DNA of 64,000 nucleotides from Drosophila miranda (GCF_003369915.1 NC_046674.1:25981657-26045656); one strand, 5' to 3'; positions 32,382 to 44,897 are shown, counted from the first letter of the stretch. The notes: a model not told the origin generated them from the letters alone. Numbers and translations are program-made.

Positions 32382-33960
32382 TCACCCTGTCCCTTGGAAA
32401 TTATAAGTCTACTCCATGTTCATTGCTAATAAAATTCAATATATTTCGTTTTACTTCATCATAGACATGTTGCTTCAATCAAAAACTAGCAAACCAAGTT
32501 TCACTTCCAAAAATAACACAAGTATTAAACTACAATCAGCAGGCAACTCAAAAAAAAATTTTAGTGGAATGAAAAAAAAATAGGAGGCTTAATCCCTAAG
32601 GAGAAAAAAAATTTTATAGATATAGGTATATATAAACGGTGGAGTATAAATAAAAAAGATAGGAATATAATATAGGATATTCGAAATAAGTAAATTAGGT
32701 ATGTATAAAGGAAAAAAAAATAAAAATAAAAAAAAAATTTTCAAAAGTATGACCCCCGTCATACCAGCGATCAGCAATGGTGAGCCAAAACGAAATTTAA
32801 TTAAACATTATAAATTTATTTATTTATTTTTTCTGGGTTGAGGAGATGTTTTTTTCTATGTTGGTTAGTGTATAGCTTGGCTACGTTTCCATGCATTAAA
32901 AGAATGCAGGGAATGCGAGCAAGGCAAGCTTAGCAGAATGGCACCGAAGAGACCGAAAAGCTTCGAGCGTGTGGAACGCAAGCGTTGCGCTCTCTTATCA
33001 GCAGCAGCTGGCCGCTGCGCATGCGTTTTAGATTTTGACGAAGACAGGCGAAGACAGGATCTCTATGCCCTCTATGCGCGTACGTTAGATATGGCGCAAG
33101 GGTGATGGCCGGTGGAGGTTATGTCGCCGGGCAGGTGGATGCTTCAACGACTCCAAAAGGGAAAAAAATCTCGGCCCCACACCAAGGTCGACTCCGAAGA
33201 GTACTCCCGTCAAGGGTGGGAGTTTGGTGTGGGTGGGGCAGAACTTTGGGGAGAGCCGGGCTACCGCTCGGGGCCAGGGCCCTATGGGCGAAACAGAACC
33301 AAATCCACGAGGGCTAAGAAAAAAATCTAAATTTTCCCTACAGGGCACTTTAACATACCAGTTTTTCGGACTTTTCCACGGAGACACGAGCGTTGGGTTC
33401 GCCTGGCAGAGCTGCGGGACGCACGGGTTTGCAACAAGAACAACACTTGCTGGCGAGGCGAGGCAAATATGCACTTTTCGCCAGGGTAGTTTCTTGCCAG
33501 TTTTCTCGGCGCACGATTATTAATTTTCGACCGATTTTTGCGGCGCGCCCACCGTGTGGGATTTTCCCCGTTCCGTTGTATTTCTTTTCGGTTTGTCTTT
33601 GTGGCACTTATTTGGGTTACTTTTCTTTTCTTTTGGGCTTACACGTGGTCGATTTAGTTATATATTTGCTACCGACGCGGAGATAGCCGCCGGCTGCACA
33701 GATTCAAATTTTCGAAAGAGAACGTTCTGGTGCTTTTGCACTGCTTAAATAAGAGCTTACCGATCTTAAAGCTCGGCTTCGAAAGCTCCGTTGCGATGCG
33801 CTGCACAGCACTTACGGCCGCTCAGCTCAGCTGTTCCCTACCTCGAGCTTGCTTGCACCCACCCCAACTATACTATGCCCTGCAGCGATAATTGGCCCAA
33901 GGTTATTGCATGCGATATCCGAGCACCATAGCGATAACCTATTTTGAATCGGTATTGTCC
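32382..33960 (-). repeat. 5' LTR of the Ty3/gypsy element
   Basis: Near-identical partner of 24365-25942 and the upstream LTR on the element's strand, so it should hold the element promoter. It borders midasin exon 3 directly at 33961. Confidence 0.9.
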
Positions 33961-36005
33961 AGAATCAGGAATTCTATGCCAGCTCTGACGGCTGCTGCGA
34001 TCGCATTGTAAAGGTGGATTCGACGGTTGTAAATCTGCGGAGCATTGCCCTCGGCCTCGCAGCGGCCAAGCCGATTTGCCTCTCCGGTCCTGTGGGCTGT
34101 GGCAAGACGATGCTTATTGAGTATCTGACCCGCAAGACGGGACGCATTTGCCCCAAGCCCAAGGAGATTGACACTCGCGAAAAGGCGCTGCGAAAGGCTG
34201 AAGAGGAGGACAAATTGTTGACACCAAAAAAAGGAAAAAAGAGGAAAAAAAAGAAGTGGAAACTGGAGGAGGACCTTACCATCGACCATGCATTGCTGGA
34301 TCTGGGTGAAATGTCGCAAAAGCATGGCTTTCTACGGATACAGCTGGGCGACCAGACCGACAGCAAAATGCTATTGGGCCAATATCGCTGCACAGATGTG
34401 CCTGGGGAATTCCTTTGGCTTCCTGGTGTCCTCACGCAGGTGAGAAGGAATTGATTAAACTGAACGAGGGTTCTATTATATGAATGATTATTTGCACTTT
34501 TAGGCTGTCATGCATGGCTACTGGCTGTTGCTGGAGGATCTGGATGCCGCCACCCAAGACACCTACACAATTCTGAGCAGTTTGCTGGAGAGGCAGTGCC
34601 TGAGCGTTCCCGGCTTTCGCGACTCTGTGAAGATTGAGCCGGGCTTCGAATTGTTTGTGACAGTGCGGTAAGAGTCCATGGAGCATTCGAGGCATCTTTA
34701 TCCTAAACATTTTCTCTGTTTCAGGACCAACAAATCGGCCAGCAATTCGGGACAGAAATCGCTCTATTCGCTGCTGGATAAATATCTGTATACGATCAAC
34801 GTTCTGCCGCTCTCCCGCAACGAGCTGTGCAAGGTGGTCAGCACAAACTATCCCAGGCTGGTGACCGTCGCCAATCGAGTGGTGGACGTGTTCCTTACCT
34901 TCTCCAGTGGCAATCACATGGCCGCCGACAATCTGCGTCAGCAGGAATCGAACGACAAGGCGGACAACACGGAGAAGTACGTGGCGCAGCCCTTTGAGCA
35001 GGTCACACTCTCATCCAGTCCTAGCTCGGGCCGCCTGGTCTCGACCCGGGATCTGGTCAAGCTGTGCCAGCGTTCGAATGCCCAGTTCTCGGTGACCAGC
35101 GCCGAGTGTGCCTACTTTGTGTTCCAGAATGCCATCGATGTATTCTGTTCGTATCTGCCGCAGAGCAGGGAGAAGATCACGCTGATCACGAGCATCGGCG
35201 CCAAGTTGGGCATCATTCGCTCCAGATGCGAGCATTTCGCCAATGAATACAAACCGGATGTGGATTTTGGACTGGAGATTATCAAGATCGGACGTGCCAG
35301 TCTTCTGGCCAAGTCCCAGCTGCTGTCCAATAATGAGAATGGGGAGCAGCTCTCAGAGCAAGACCTGAAACGACAGAAACTAACCGAGCAGACCAGGAGG
35401 GCCAGACCAGCGTCAAGCGTGCCACCTTCTCGTTTACACGTCTCGCCAGCTGCATCTTGGAACGGATTGCCGTCTGTGTGAGCCACTCGGAGCCCGAGCG
35501 CACCGAACACAAGCTGGTCGTCGTGAACATGAACAACCAGTCGGATGTCTCGGATCTCGTGGGCGGATTCAAGCCCGTCCAACTCAGCTACGTGCTGTCG
35601 CCGCTGCGCTGCGAATTCGAGCACTTGCTCTGCGAGACCTTCAATGCCGAGAAGAACATGCAGTTCCTTCGGATATTTGCCACGCACTACAACAGTGGCC
35701 GGCACAGTGTCATAATACGCACGATGATCAGCCTGTGCCATCAGGTGTTCAGGAACACGGATCTAAGGAGCCACCAGATGGTGTCGCGTTGGCGCACGCT
35801 TTGCGAGAAGCTGCAGACACAGCTGGACAAGAGCATTAACATTTCGTTTGCCTTCATACCCGGTTCCCTGGTGAACTGCATTAGCAAAGGCGAATGGGTG
35901 CTGCTGGACAAGATCAATTTGGCATCGGCCGAGACCCTGGAATGCCTGTCGACCATCCTAGAGCCATCCTACGGCTTTAAGGCCGGACAAGAACCACAGC
36001 CGATC
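33961..36005 (+). pseudogene. Mdn1: Midasin internal exons, degraded
   Basis: Exons 33961-34440, 34504-34668 and 34725 to about 36005, with GT-AG introns. The first AAA module has Walker A GPVGCGKTMLIEYL and Walker B LLLEDLDAA. The next part reads KRATFSFTRLASCILERIAV then CVSHSEPERTEHKLVVVNMN: the Walker A loop expected between SHSEP and RTEHKL in AAA2 has been deleted in frame. Walker B of AAA2 reads LLDKINLAS with Lys for the catalytic Glu. A frame change near 35395 separates EQTRRARPASS from the QTSVKRATFSF frame. Homology ends soon after ETLECLSTILEP. Midasin is normally about 5000 residues, so at most about 600 are here. This fragment is the natural continuation of the array's 5' exons. 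Confidence 0.85.
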
Positions 36006-36009
36006 ATTT

Positions 36010-36420
36010 GGAAGACTTCAATCTGAAACACACACGTATAGCAAGAAACCCATCCAGATCCATGTTTTGGAGCATTTGGATTGCTTCAAAACACACATAC
36101 CATCTATCGTTGTTTTATTTTCGGGCTCATATTTATATATCCGTGATTCGCCACCTGCCTAAATGTTATATACAGCTTTTGCAGCACCACGATTTGCAAT
36201 CTTAAATTGTATTGGATCCAACGCGAACACTATTTTACCACCAGGGGGTCATTAAAAATCTTGATAGACGTCATACTTTTGGCCCAGGATGCCTCAATCT
36301 CATGCCAATTACATGACGATCTCGCTCAATCATTTCGCGCACAGCCTCGATATTTTGTGGCACAACATTCCCGAAGTTCATCCTGCGACGAATGACGTTC
36401 ACGATTGAAGTGGTGCTTCA
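36010..36420 (-). pseudogene. Decayed mariner transposase (Tc1/mariner superfamily)
   Basis: Read on the minus strand from about 36420 downward, successive frames give KHHFNRERHSSQDELRE, VVPQNIEAVREMIERDRHV, then HEIEASWAKSMTSIKIFNDP, CSRWIQYNL, and RGAAKAVYNI followed by AGGESRIYKYEPENK. These line up with the mariner helix-turn-helix region (NIxAVRELIxxDRHVTYREIEASLGIS), the SRWIPHNL linker and the first catalytic block (TGDESWIYxYEPETKQ). Several stops and frame changes are present, and the first catalytic Asp is replaced (AGGESR for TGDESW). The rest of the transposase and the inverted repeats are not visible. It abuts the truncated end of midasin. Confidence 0.8.
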
Positions 36421-37782
36421 TAATAAAAAATCGAATGCAAATGCCAATTGTGTCCTAATAATGCTTTAAGTGACCTAGGCCTAACTACATTATATGGTAT
36501 ATTGTGTTGATTATATGACGGCATCAGCTTTTGGCACAATGCATATGTAATGGTACCTATTAAATAAACTATGTGCTCGAAGGTGTCATCTGTGCACCAA
36601 GATGCCTTGCTGGACTTTGAAGCGGTGACGCTGGATGATGTCCAACTTGATTCATTCCAATGTGGCCTGATTTTGTGGCCAAGCTCATGTCGAAATGGTG
36701 GATGGTGGATGGTCGATGCGGGACTGCGTTAAAGGGTTGGAAGGGACTGGCACGTTTTCATTTGTTTTCCAATTTAAATTTATGTTTATAATTTATGATC
36801 CAGGCCCATGAACAGGAGCCGCCCACCCCCTCCCCCTAGTTATAATTATGAATTTCAGGTTTCCGTTCTTTGAGGTTATTAATTTTTGAGCACTTCGCCT
36901 GGCCGCGGATTTCGTTCGCGGTCTTGGATTAGTTTACAGTTCTTCGAGAGGGCTGGGGATAAGGAGGTGAACGAAACTTTCGAGTAATTGGATGAATGGA
37001 ACTGGATTCCACGGGGGCGAATGAGTAATGTGGGTAAAAACTGACAGATTGGTAAGGGTTTTTGAATGATGGAATGGCGATAGGGATATTTCTGTAAGCA
37101 AATGTTCTAAAATTCTTTAAAGCCATTCCGACGGAGCTGCCATGAGTTGCACCTCATCCTTAACATTGTTTGTGTTTTTAAACACCTTTCCAAATTGTTA
37201 TTATTGTTCTCTCTTGCTCTGTCAACTCTATTTCAGATCATCTCGGATCCTGGGATGCTACTACAACTAGTAATCGGCACCTTCTCGATCCATACTCTTC
37301 CTACTTCATGTCTCTCAAGCTATGTGGTCTATTTATTATATTTATTAATAACAGCTGCGGCCGATGTTTTTGCAGGTCTTGAGAGGCGGGAGGCAAAACC
37401 TTAAACCAGTGTCTGTTGTTGGAGGATGGTAATCCTCCAAAGATCTCTGTTATGGTTCTCTTCTTTTAGTTCTGATTCCGTGTTTTTTTGCTTTGTGATT
37501 CTTTTCCCTTAATCGTCATGACCTGCGCGGGTGTCAACTTGTTAGTATAATAATTAAATTAAGGAAATGCTATGCCTTACCTTCAACCTGCATCCGCAAT
37601 ATGAGGCTGTCACATTGTTTATTGTCTGTAGTGTTTCAAAGAAGTGTAGGGAGAGTCTACTTAAATCAAAACTTATCCTATTTATCCAGCTGTCCCTGCT
37701 AATTCTGGTTTTTAGGCGCGCCATCACCGTCAATGTTCATTACTGTTGCCGCGAAAATTTTTGAGATCGTTATTTCAAATAC
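36421..37782. other. Non-coding, no gene seen
   Basis: Low-complexity and AT-rich stretches with no recognisable frame. TTTATT at 37618-37623 gives AATAAA on the minus strand, about 160 bp past the 14-3-3-like stop, and is a plausible poly(A) signal for that gene. Confidence 0.5.
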
Positions 37783-38520
37783 TCAACAAGGTTGAAATGA
37801 AGGCAGTGGCTTACTTTGCTTGGCGGCAATCCATAGTGTAAGGTTGTCGCGGAGCAGCTGCATGATGAGTGTCGAGTCTTTGTAGTTTTCTTCGCTCAGT
37901 TTATCCAGGTCGCCAAGGGCATTATCGAAAGCGGACCTTGCGAAGGCGATGGCCTGCTCGATTGAGTGCATGATCTCGTAGTGGAACACCGAGAAGTTCA
38001 GGGCCAGACCCAGGCGCAAGGGGTGTGTGGGAGGCAGATCCGTTGCCAGTTGCCAGGCTCTATTGTAGGAGGCCTGCGCCTTCTTTGACGCCTCCTTGAG
38101 TTCCGGGCCGGTGGTGAACTCGGCCAAGTAGCGAGAGTAGTCAGCCTGCATCTTGCTGTAGAATACTTTGTTCTCGTTGTCAGTGTCTACAAGCACCAGA
38201 TGTGTGTTGACCAAGTCTAGTACGCTCATACAGACGTCACCGAGCTCGTTCTCCAACTGCTCACGGTAGGTACGGATAGCCGCCAGGCTCTCCACGTTCC
38301 CGGCGGCCTCCTCCTTCTTTTGGATCGAGTTTACCACGCGCCATGAAGAGCGCAGCTTACCAATCTGGTTCTTGAATGCCGCCGAGAGCAGGTGGCGCTC
38401 CTCCACAGTCAGCTCATCGCCCATCTTAACGGTCTTCTTCATGGCCTCGGCCATGTCCGCGTAACGTTTTGCCTGGTCAGCCAATTTCGCCCTGTAAAGA
38501 TTGTCCCTGCGCTCAGACAT
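37783..38520 (-). CDS. 14-3-3 epsilon-like protein, intronless and divergent (245 aa)
   Basis: A full-length 14-3-3 fold from MSERRDNLYRAKLADQAKRY to LWIAAKQSKPLPSFQPC. Signature stretches are ELTVEERHLLSAAFKNQIG, RYLAEFTTGPE, LPPTHPLRLGLALNFSVFHY and YKDSTLIMQLLRDNLTLW. The phosphopeptide-binding basic triad is kept: Lys50, Arg57 and Arg130, followed by Tyr131. LPPTHP, ELTVEER and LSEENYKDST point to the epsilon class. Many surface positions are changed (AIAFARSAFDNALGDLDKL), and the acidic C-terminal tail of epsilon is replaced by a short tail. The single exon contrasts with the intron-containing parent gene and suggests a retrocopy. An in-frame extension upstream of this Met exists but lacks family similarity, so this Met is chosen. 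Likely a phosphoserine adaptor; targets unknown. Confidence 0.85.
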   Translation of the reverse strand: MSERRDNLYRAKLADQAKRYADMAEAMKKTVKMGDELTVEERHLLSAAFKNQIGKLRSSWRVVNSIQKKEEAAGNVESLAAIRTYREQLENELGDVCMSVLDLVNTHLVLVDTDNENKVFYSKMQADYSRYLAEFTTGPELKEASKKAQASYNRAWQLATDLPPTHPLRLGLALNFSVFHYEIMHSIEQAIAFARSAFDNALGDLDKLSEENYKDSTLIMQLLRDNLTLWIAAKQSKPLPSFQPC

Positions 38521-41500
38521 CGTTGATAAACTCCAAATTTTGTTTACTAAGAGTAACTGTTTTAGTGTTAAAACTAAATTGTTCTGTCTGTAGCTACTGC
38601 CTATGGTGTCCGCCTGTGCATGTTGTTTTTCCCTTGACTTCCCAGACTGCCACTTCGACGCCTCCTTTTTCTCCAAGTCCGATTCAATTTATTCCAAACA
38701 AGACCAAAGAAAAACTTGTTGGCCTACCTGATTCTTTGTAGAGACTAGTACTCAGATCGGAATACAATTTTGCTAGCAAAAAAGCCATATATGTTGTTGA
38801 CAGCAAATTGTGACCAGGTGCGCATGTTCTACGGTCAATTTAATCAAAATGTTTTTTATCTTCATGTAGATCAAATTAATCAATTATAATTCCCGTAAAA
38901 TCGTCCTTCATTTGACTGCCTTAAAAAGACTCTCCTTGTCTTCATTGGGGCGCGTTCACCAGCACAGCTTTCTCAGCGCTCAGTGTGATGGATTGCATAC
39001 GATAGGGACGATAATTAGTGATTCTCAGCGAAATAGTAGGCTTTATTGTCTTAATATATGATGGATAGCTTTTGTCTTTTATCGATATGATGGATAAATT
39101 ATTTTCATAGCGCATAATATCACTTTTTGCAGCCGGCTTGCACGCCTGGTTCCCTCTATTTTTAATATACCGCCTGTTCCGCGGCGAAATATACAGAATA
39201 TTTATACAGTACGCAGTACGGTTCCAAGCAAATATCATTACTGATTTAGCTCGGCAAAAATTTGTTCGGATCTGAGTACTGGACTTAAAGCCTAGAATTT
39301 TTCACATTTTTCTGGGCATTGTATTGTGCACGGCTGAATCATCTTTTAGGCCTAACAAATTCCCCCGTACACGTTCCAACCGAAAACTATTCAATATTTT
39401 GATGGCATCTCTGTGATGATTCTGCTGATGCTGAGGCCGAAGCTGAAACAGCTGCTGGGACCACCTAAGGGTCCTAAAAGATGGCGAGGCCTGCAAACAT
39501 TTCGGCTAGCGGATGGCGGATAGTTGGCCACAACAATATCGACATACATACATACGTATGTATGTACTCTCGACATCTCTCGGAGCTCCTGGCCCGAACA
39601 TCTCGCCTGTCCTACTGCTCTCCTGCTCTCGAAGGAGGTTGGAAACAAGAGGAGGGGAAAATTTCATTTATTATTAAAATCACTTTCGTTGCAATGAGGA
39701 TTCCAAATGTCCCATCGTTTCGTTTCTTTTTATTGGTGTGCGTATGTACATATATACATACATATATGCATGTGTGTGTACCCTCTGTCTCCCTCTTCCT
39801 CTTCATCTCTGTCCCCGTTCGCGTGCTCTTACAACGTCCGAAACGCTGACGAGAATTGTCTTGAACTAGCCAAGTCTATGTGTAATGGTCCCACTGTCCC
39901 ACAGATTCGAGTCCTCAACCCCTCAATCCTACGAGTATCTCAAGAAGCGTCTCCACTCGTCATCATCCTCCCCCCTTGCTGCTGCTCCAACTCCTACTCC
40001 CACTCATACTCCTGCCTGTTGTTGCTGGGTTAACAAGTGTCATATGTGGTTGCTGAATGTATCTCCATCTGTCTATCTGTGGTAATGGCACAGCTTCTGT
40101 TTATGCTGCTTGCCATGCTCCCGCCCTGCTCCGCACCGCTCACGGTCCCGCTCGAGTGCCTCGTGCTCGTCAACATCCTTCGACGTGGTTGGCTCCGGCT
40201 GTGCGCTCGTCTGTGAGAGTGTCCTCCCCACCTGTCCAACGTGGAGCATATTCCTTGGATTTAACTCAAGTGTGCTTTGGAGATTTTGTAGTCGCTTTAA
40301 AACGCTATGCACCAGAGGCAACATGGTGGTGGTTGCCACCGACCCAACCCCACCCAACTACCACCCTGCTGGCACTTTTACTCACTCTGCCTGCCCCTTT
40401 GTGCTGCCTGCTTATGCCCTTACAGAAGACTATTGTCGCGCAAATAGGCATAAAGAACGTGGCAACACCTACGTATCTATATGGATAATATATTTATGAT
40501 CAGAATACCTGATATCCGAGTCGATATCCCTCGGTCTAAAATGTTTATTTTCACATTAGGTTTAATTAGCCTTTTTTGGGCAACTTTTTTCCTTCAAGAT
40601 AATTGCTAAAAACCCCGTCACTCGTAAATAGGAGATAGAAGAATTTTGATCATGAATCTGTTTCTTACAGATGCAGGCTGCATCCTACGCAGATCGTGCA
40701 ATATTCGTTTCTGGAGATAATTGAAGCAAACCCCAAAAGGTTAAACATTTTATACTATTTCTGAAACATAAACTATGGATTTGCAAGGGCATCGACAGCG
40801 TCGGCACAGAATTTGGGCGTCCTTTCTTGTTTTTGTGTGTGTTTGGGCTGCGCAAAATGTCAACGAAAGTGCAAATAAAATCTAATGGCGAAATCATTGC
40901 AAAAGTTACGAATACAGACACAGACGTGGTGCCCACTCCACGTCTCTCCGCTCCGGCTGACTACCTGTCAGTGTATCTTGTGTTTGCATGTGTGTGTTGT
41001 GTGTGCATGAGAATAGGTTGGCATACGCATACGCATAGGTGGGCGTGTATCTGCGTATCTGTGTGTGGACTTAATGTGCTTGTCATTTGGTTTGTCGCAC
41101 CCGCGTGAATTTGTTTTTATTCCAACATTGCATTTTATGAGTCGGTCGGCATTTTTGGAAAACGCATTTTCTCAACCTTTCCCACTCCCGTTCCCAACAG
41201 CCTCCCCCCACTCGCCCACTCTCCCACTCACACGTCGACATTTCGGCCACGTTTAATGATCCCGTGGCAGGCAACCGTTTTCCATCCTCAAAGACATCTC
41301 GTTAGGGGAATGGTTGTCTAGGCAAAAGATGCCTTTATGGGCCAAAGCATCGTCGAAAGTTTCGAGATTTTGATGGGGCCCACACGATGAGATGCACAAA
41401 AACAACCTGATCTTAGCCTCGAGTTCGACAGGGTTAAGTTATGGGACTATACTTTTATAGAATCGCGTACTTATCCCATCTCGATTCGACAGTTACACAA

Positions 41501-44500
41501 TAGTCAGTACGAGTACGAGCACTAGTAGAAGTATCTTTCAACATGAAGTACAATTCGTATTTCCTGGTCCGAATTCGAATGTGTAGGAACAATATGTAGT
41601 TTGGTAGTAAGTCATGTCTGCCAATTATTTCGACTGTCAAGAGCACAAAGAAAATAAAATAAAGTATTTCTGAGTAGCTTCTCTTTTGTGGTCGGAGCGC
41701 ACGATATATCGGCCTTGCATGCCTTTGTACACTCTCGATGGGCTTACGGGATGATGGGATGAGTCGCCTGGATTCGCTATGGAGCAGATCTCGTTGGGTC
41801 TAATCCAATTCCTAATCCTTGCTCACACTCATACTTGATTCAATTTCAAATATTTGCCTGTGGCTTTATTCAGGCAGTAAGAAATGGAATAAAGGTGCTC
41901 AAATATTTATGCCTCTTGTGGTGGATGCTCGTATCTGAGGAAAGCACAATGAAACTAAATAAGAATATTGCGATACACAATAACCGACTCCAAAGCCCAC
42001 TCCGCTGAATAAAACATGGATAGGAGGCGGCTCTGGCTCTGGCTCTGGCTCTCGTTCCAGCACGGGATGGGCATATTATCAGACTCTGAAAAGGGCTCTG
42101 GTAAAGGAGGGGACACTGGAGCAATGAATTTCTGAATTTAGGCGATGCTCGTATGAAATCTCTCCCCTTACGAGCCGAGGACCACCAGTACAGAACAGAA
42201 CAGAACAGACCATATCGCATATGAGTAGTGCACAATTACACACATTTTTCTCCTTCTGCGAGTATCTGTATTTCCATCTCTGTATGTGTACTTGTATCTG
42301 TATCTCCGTTTCTGTATCCGTGTATCTTTGTGTGGCATCAAATATTTATAGACGTGCCAGGGGAAGCCGCCAAGCAATCGCTTCATATTCAATATTCAGT
42401 TGTTACGCGCGGCAAGTGCAGCAAATTGCCAATTCGCCATTCCAATAAGCCAAAGCCAAATGAGCAGAAGCCAAACAATGGCCCAAGTTCCCCCTCCAGA
42501 ACCCAACTGGGCCAAGGGCCAGAGTCATGCGGACGGGGCATAAAGCTGGCATTATGAGATGTGAGATCCGTTGCGCTGATGCTGCAACAGTTTCCGAACT
42601 AATTATCCCGGGCAGCCAAACAAAAAAAGTCCAGGCGTTGCGGCAGTCCGAGCTGTCACATATAACACACGATTACGCGACCAAATCACAGGTCCGATGG
42701 AAATCTCTCTATTCTATACATGTACTTACATACTATAATGTAGATTGGATTTTGAGAAATGATCGGCTAAGCTTATTTATTTTTTGAGTTCAGAAACTCT
42801 CCAATCGTTGGAACAGTGCGCACATATGAAAATGTTTCATGTGATCTGGGACCGAAAATTATTGATGGGCACCACCCGCATGGCCATCCGCATCCGCGAG
42901 GTTAAGCCATTGGGTAAGCATGAAAATAATGACGACGGCTTTGTGGCAATCACAAAGTGTACAGCTCTCCCACCTGCCCCCTGCCCCCTGCCCCCTGCCC
43001 CCAGCCACCTGTCCCCTGCCAACTGCCTGCCTTTCACCGAGGATCTGCATATGTAAATGCAATCAAATTTGCAACGGTCATTTGGCCAGCCAGCCAATCT
43101 AACGGCCATCATGTGGCATGTGGCACGGCGGCATGGGGACCCCAGGCATTTATGTATTCATAAAGAAGCCGCCGTCGCTGCATCTGAATGATGTTTACCT
43201 CATAAATAAATAATTGTTAAGCACAAATATGTGTAGCAGCAGCAGCAGACAAATTACCAACGGGTGGAAATCCTGCCAAAAATTCTTCAGCTTACTCCAA
43301 CAAAAAAATTTATGCATATATGTATACACATATGCATGTACACATGTCTGTATATATACCTACAGTGTATATACAGGAGTACTGGCAAAATGTTTACACG
43401 CCGTCGACTCGAATGAAATTCTACTTACTCACTGCCAAAAAGAGTCCATAAGTGGTGTTGCAGCTGCCAAAATGTGTTGCAGCATTTTTGGGCACAGCTT
43501 ACAAGGAAATAACGGGCGAGCCTACTGAGAGATGTCGCATTTGGAGAATCTTCCGTTCGAACTGCACTAGAAAATGGCAAAGCTCATCCAAAACTCCACT
43601 CAAGAATGCCACGGCTCCTCAGGCAGCTTCGAGTGGAGGACTCGACCCAACAACAAAGGCCGCGGCACCAATAACTGAGCCAAATATGTATGTATGTGTG
43701 TGTGTTTGGGTGTTTCCCTCTAATGTCCATAAGTGTGAATGTCTCACAGATGTTGCTGAGGCAGAAGCAGAAGCACAAGCAGACTAGACACACGAAACGT
43801 CAGTAGTATATCATTTTTTAGTGAAGTGCAACCACAGCAGCCGCAAAACGAAAGAGAGCAGCCACATCTGGGGGCGCAAGGGAGTGTCGGCCTCGACCCA
43901 GACCCAGAGACGGAACCAGAACGAGAACCAGAGACAGAGACAGAGACAGAGCCAAAGACAGACCCAGACCCAGACCCAGACCCAGACCCAGACAGAAGCT
44001 GGCCCAAAAAACACCCGCACTTGAATTAAACATCTCTCACATTTCGTATTTGTACGTTGAAGGAGTCCCGACGACTCTTCCGAATGCACCCACTCAAACA
44101 CCCCCCTTCCACCCCCACACAGACGCACACACACAGATGCACACAAATATGGATGCATTTGCAGCATGTGTGTGCTAAACCAATTTGTATGACTGCCCGC
44201 ATGTGTTCGCGAGTGCAGCTGCAATGGAGACAGAGGTTGGAATATAAAGTTAAGGAAAGTCAAAAATTCGATACTGAAGCTCTCGATATACTGAAAACTT
44301 AAGTAGTGCCTACACACACGTATCATTTTACCCGATATGTTGCAAAATTTAGAATAAAATTCGCTAATGTAATTTCAGCTCGAAAAAGGTCTTAAATTAG
44401 TAAATTAATATAATAAATTGTTCTTGTTATTTGTCGGTCTGGAACATTTTTTGGACTATAGAACTATGAAATATTTAATCTTAAAGTTTTGTTTATTAAT

Positions 44501-44657
44501 TATTTTAACTATTTATTATTACAAGCAACAGCATATTGGAGGAAAATCATAAGCTAAAATTGAGTACAGAAAGATTTTGTTACTACGTAACAAACAATTA
44601 CTACGTAATTTCTTGCAGCATTCCCTAAAATCTCTCTCAAGTCTCAGCGAAAAAAAC
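38521..44657. other. 6 kb of non-coding sequence with short tandem repeats
   Basis: No recognisable gene. It holds microsatellites: ACATACATACATACGTATGTATG near 39543; CTCTGGCTCTGGCTCTGG near 42031; CAGAACAGAACAGAACAGAC near 42190; CTGCCCCCTGCCCCCTGCCC near 42978; and a GAGACA/CAGACC tandem at 43930-43995. GATCAGAATACCTGATATCCGAGTCGAT near 40498 resembles the core of DINE-1-type repeats. Open frames here follow repeat periodicity and were not called. Confidence 0.6.
43930..43995. repeat. GAGACA / CAGACC tandem repeat
   Basis: Hexamer-like repeats (GAGACAGAGACAGAGACAG, then CAGACCCAGACCCAGACCC). Because six is a multiple of three, every frame stays open across the repeat, which creates misleading reading frames on both strands. 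Confidence 0.9.
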
Positions 44658-44776
44658 TATTGGAAGTAATAAACTTTTTACTGAATTAAAATGTTTACTG
44701 AAGGATTCTAAGGATCCAATACTTTTTAACCTGCCCTCTCCTTCTGCTGCTGTGCTGAAACCCGAAGCAGCAAAAG
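44658..44776. repeat. Dispersed direct repeat, left copy
   Basis: This stretch (TTACTGAATTAAAATGTT, GGATTCTAAGGATCCAATA, TGCTGCTGTGCTGAAACCCG) recurs diverged at 45808-45910, about 1.15 kb to the right in the same orientation. Confidence 0.75.
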
Positions 44777-44897
44777 GGGGTGAAATATAGAAAACTGGAA
44801 ACACCATTACAACTGAGACCCCCAGCTCCTGCCCTACCCTTCGCTCTCACACTTGCTTCTACTTTTGCCAAAATTGCTGTTGCTCTTTTTTCCATAT

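Larger units (their letters stand above)
24365..33960 (-). mobile_element. Ty3/gypsy LTR retrotransposon, structurally whole, env-less
   Basis: A 9.6 kb element on the minus strand with LTRs of about 1.58 kb at 24365-25942 and 32382-33960. A leader of about 1.45 kb precedes gag, followed by pol and almost nothing before the 3' LTR, so there is no envelope gene. The gag and pol frames are both open by eye and the element looks whole. The two LTRs differ at roughly a dozen places over 1.58 kb, which suggests a recent insertion (well under a million years by usual Drosophila rates; inference). No target-site duplication is seen: the left flank belongs to midasin exon 2 and the right flank to midasin exon 3, with about 0.68 kb of midasin missing. 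Confidence 0.93.

Noticed and set aside
42859-43163. Frames of Pro-Ala-Pro-Cys and Gly-Gln-Gly-Ala type
   Set aside because: Produced by the CTGCCCC minisatellite; no start context or conserved protein.
43818-44033. Several overlapping open frames on both strands around the GAGACA/CAGACC repeat
   Set aside because: The six-base repeat keeps all frames open; the translations are periodic Leu-Gly/Val-Trp or Gln-Thr strings without domain character.
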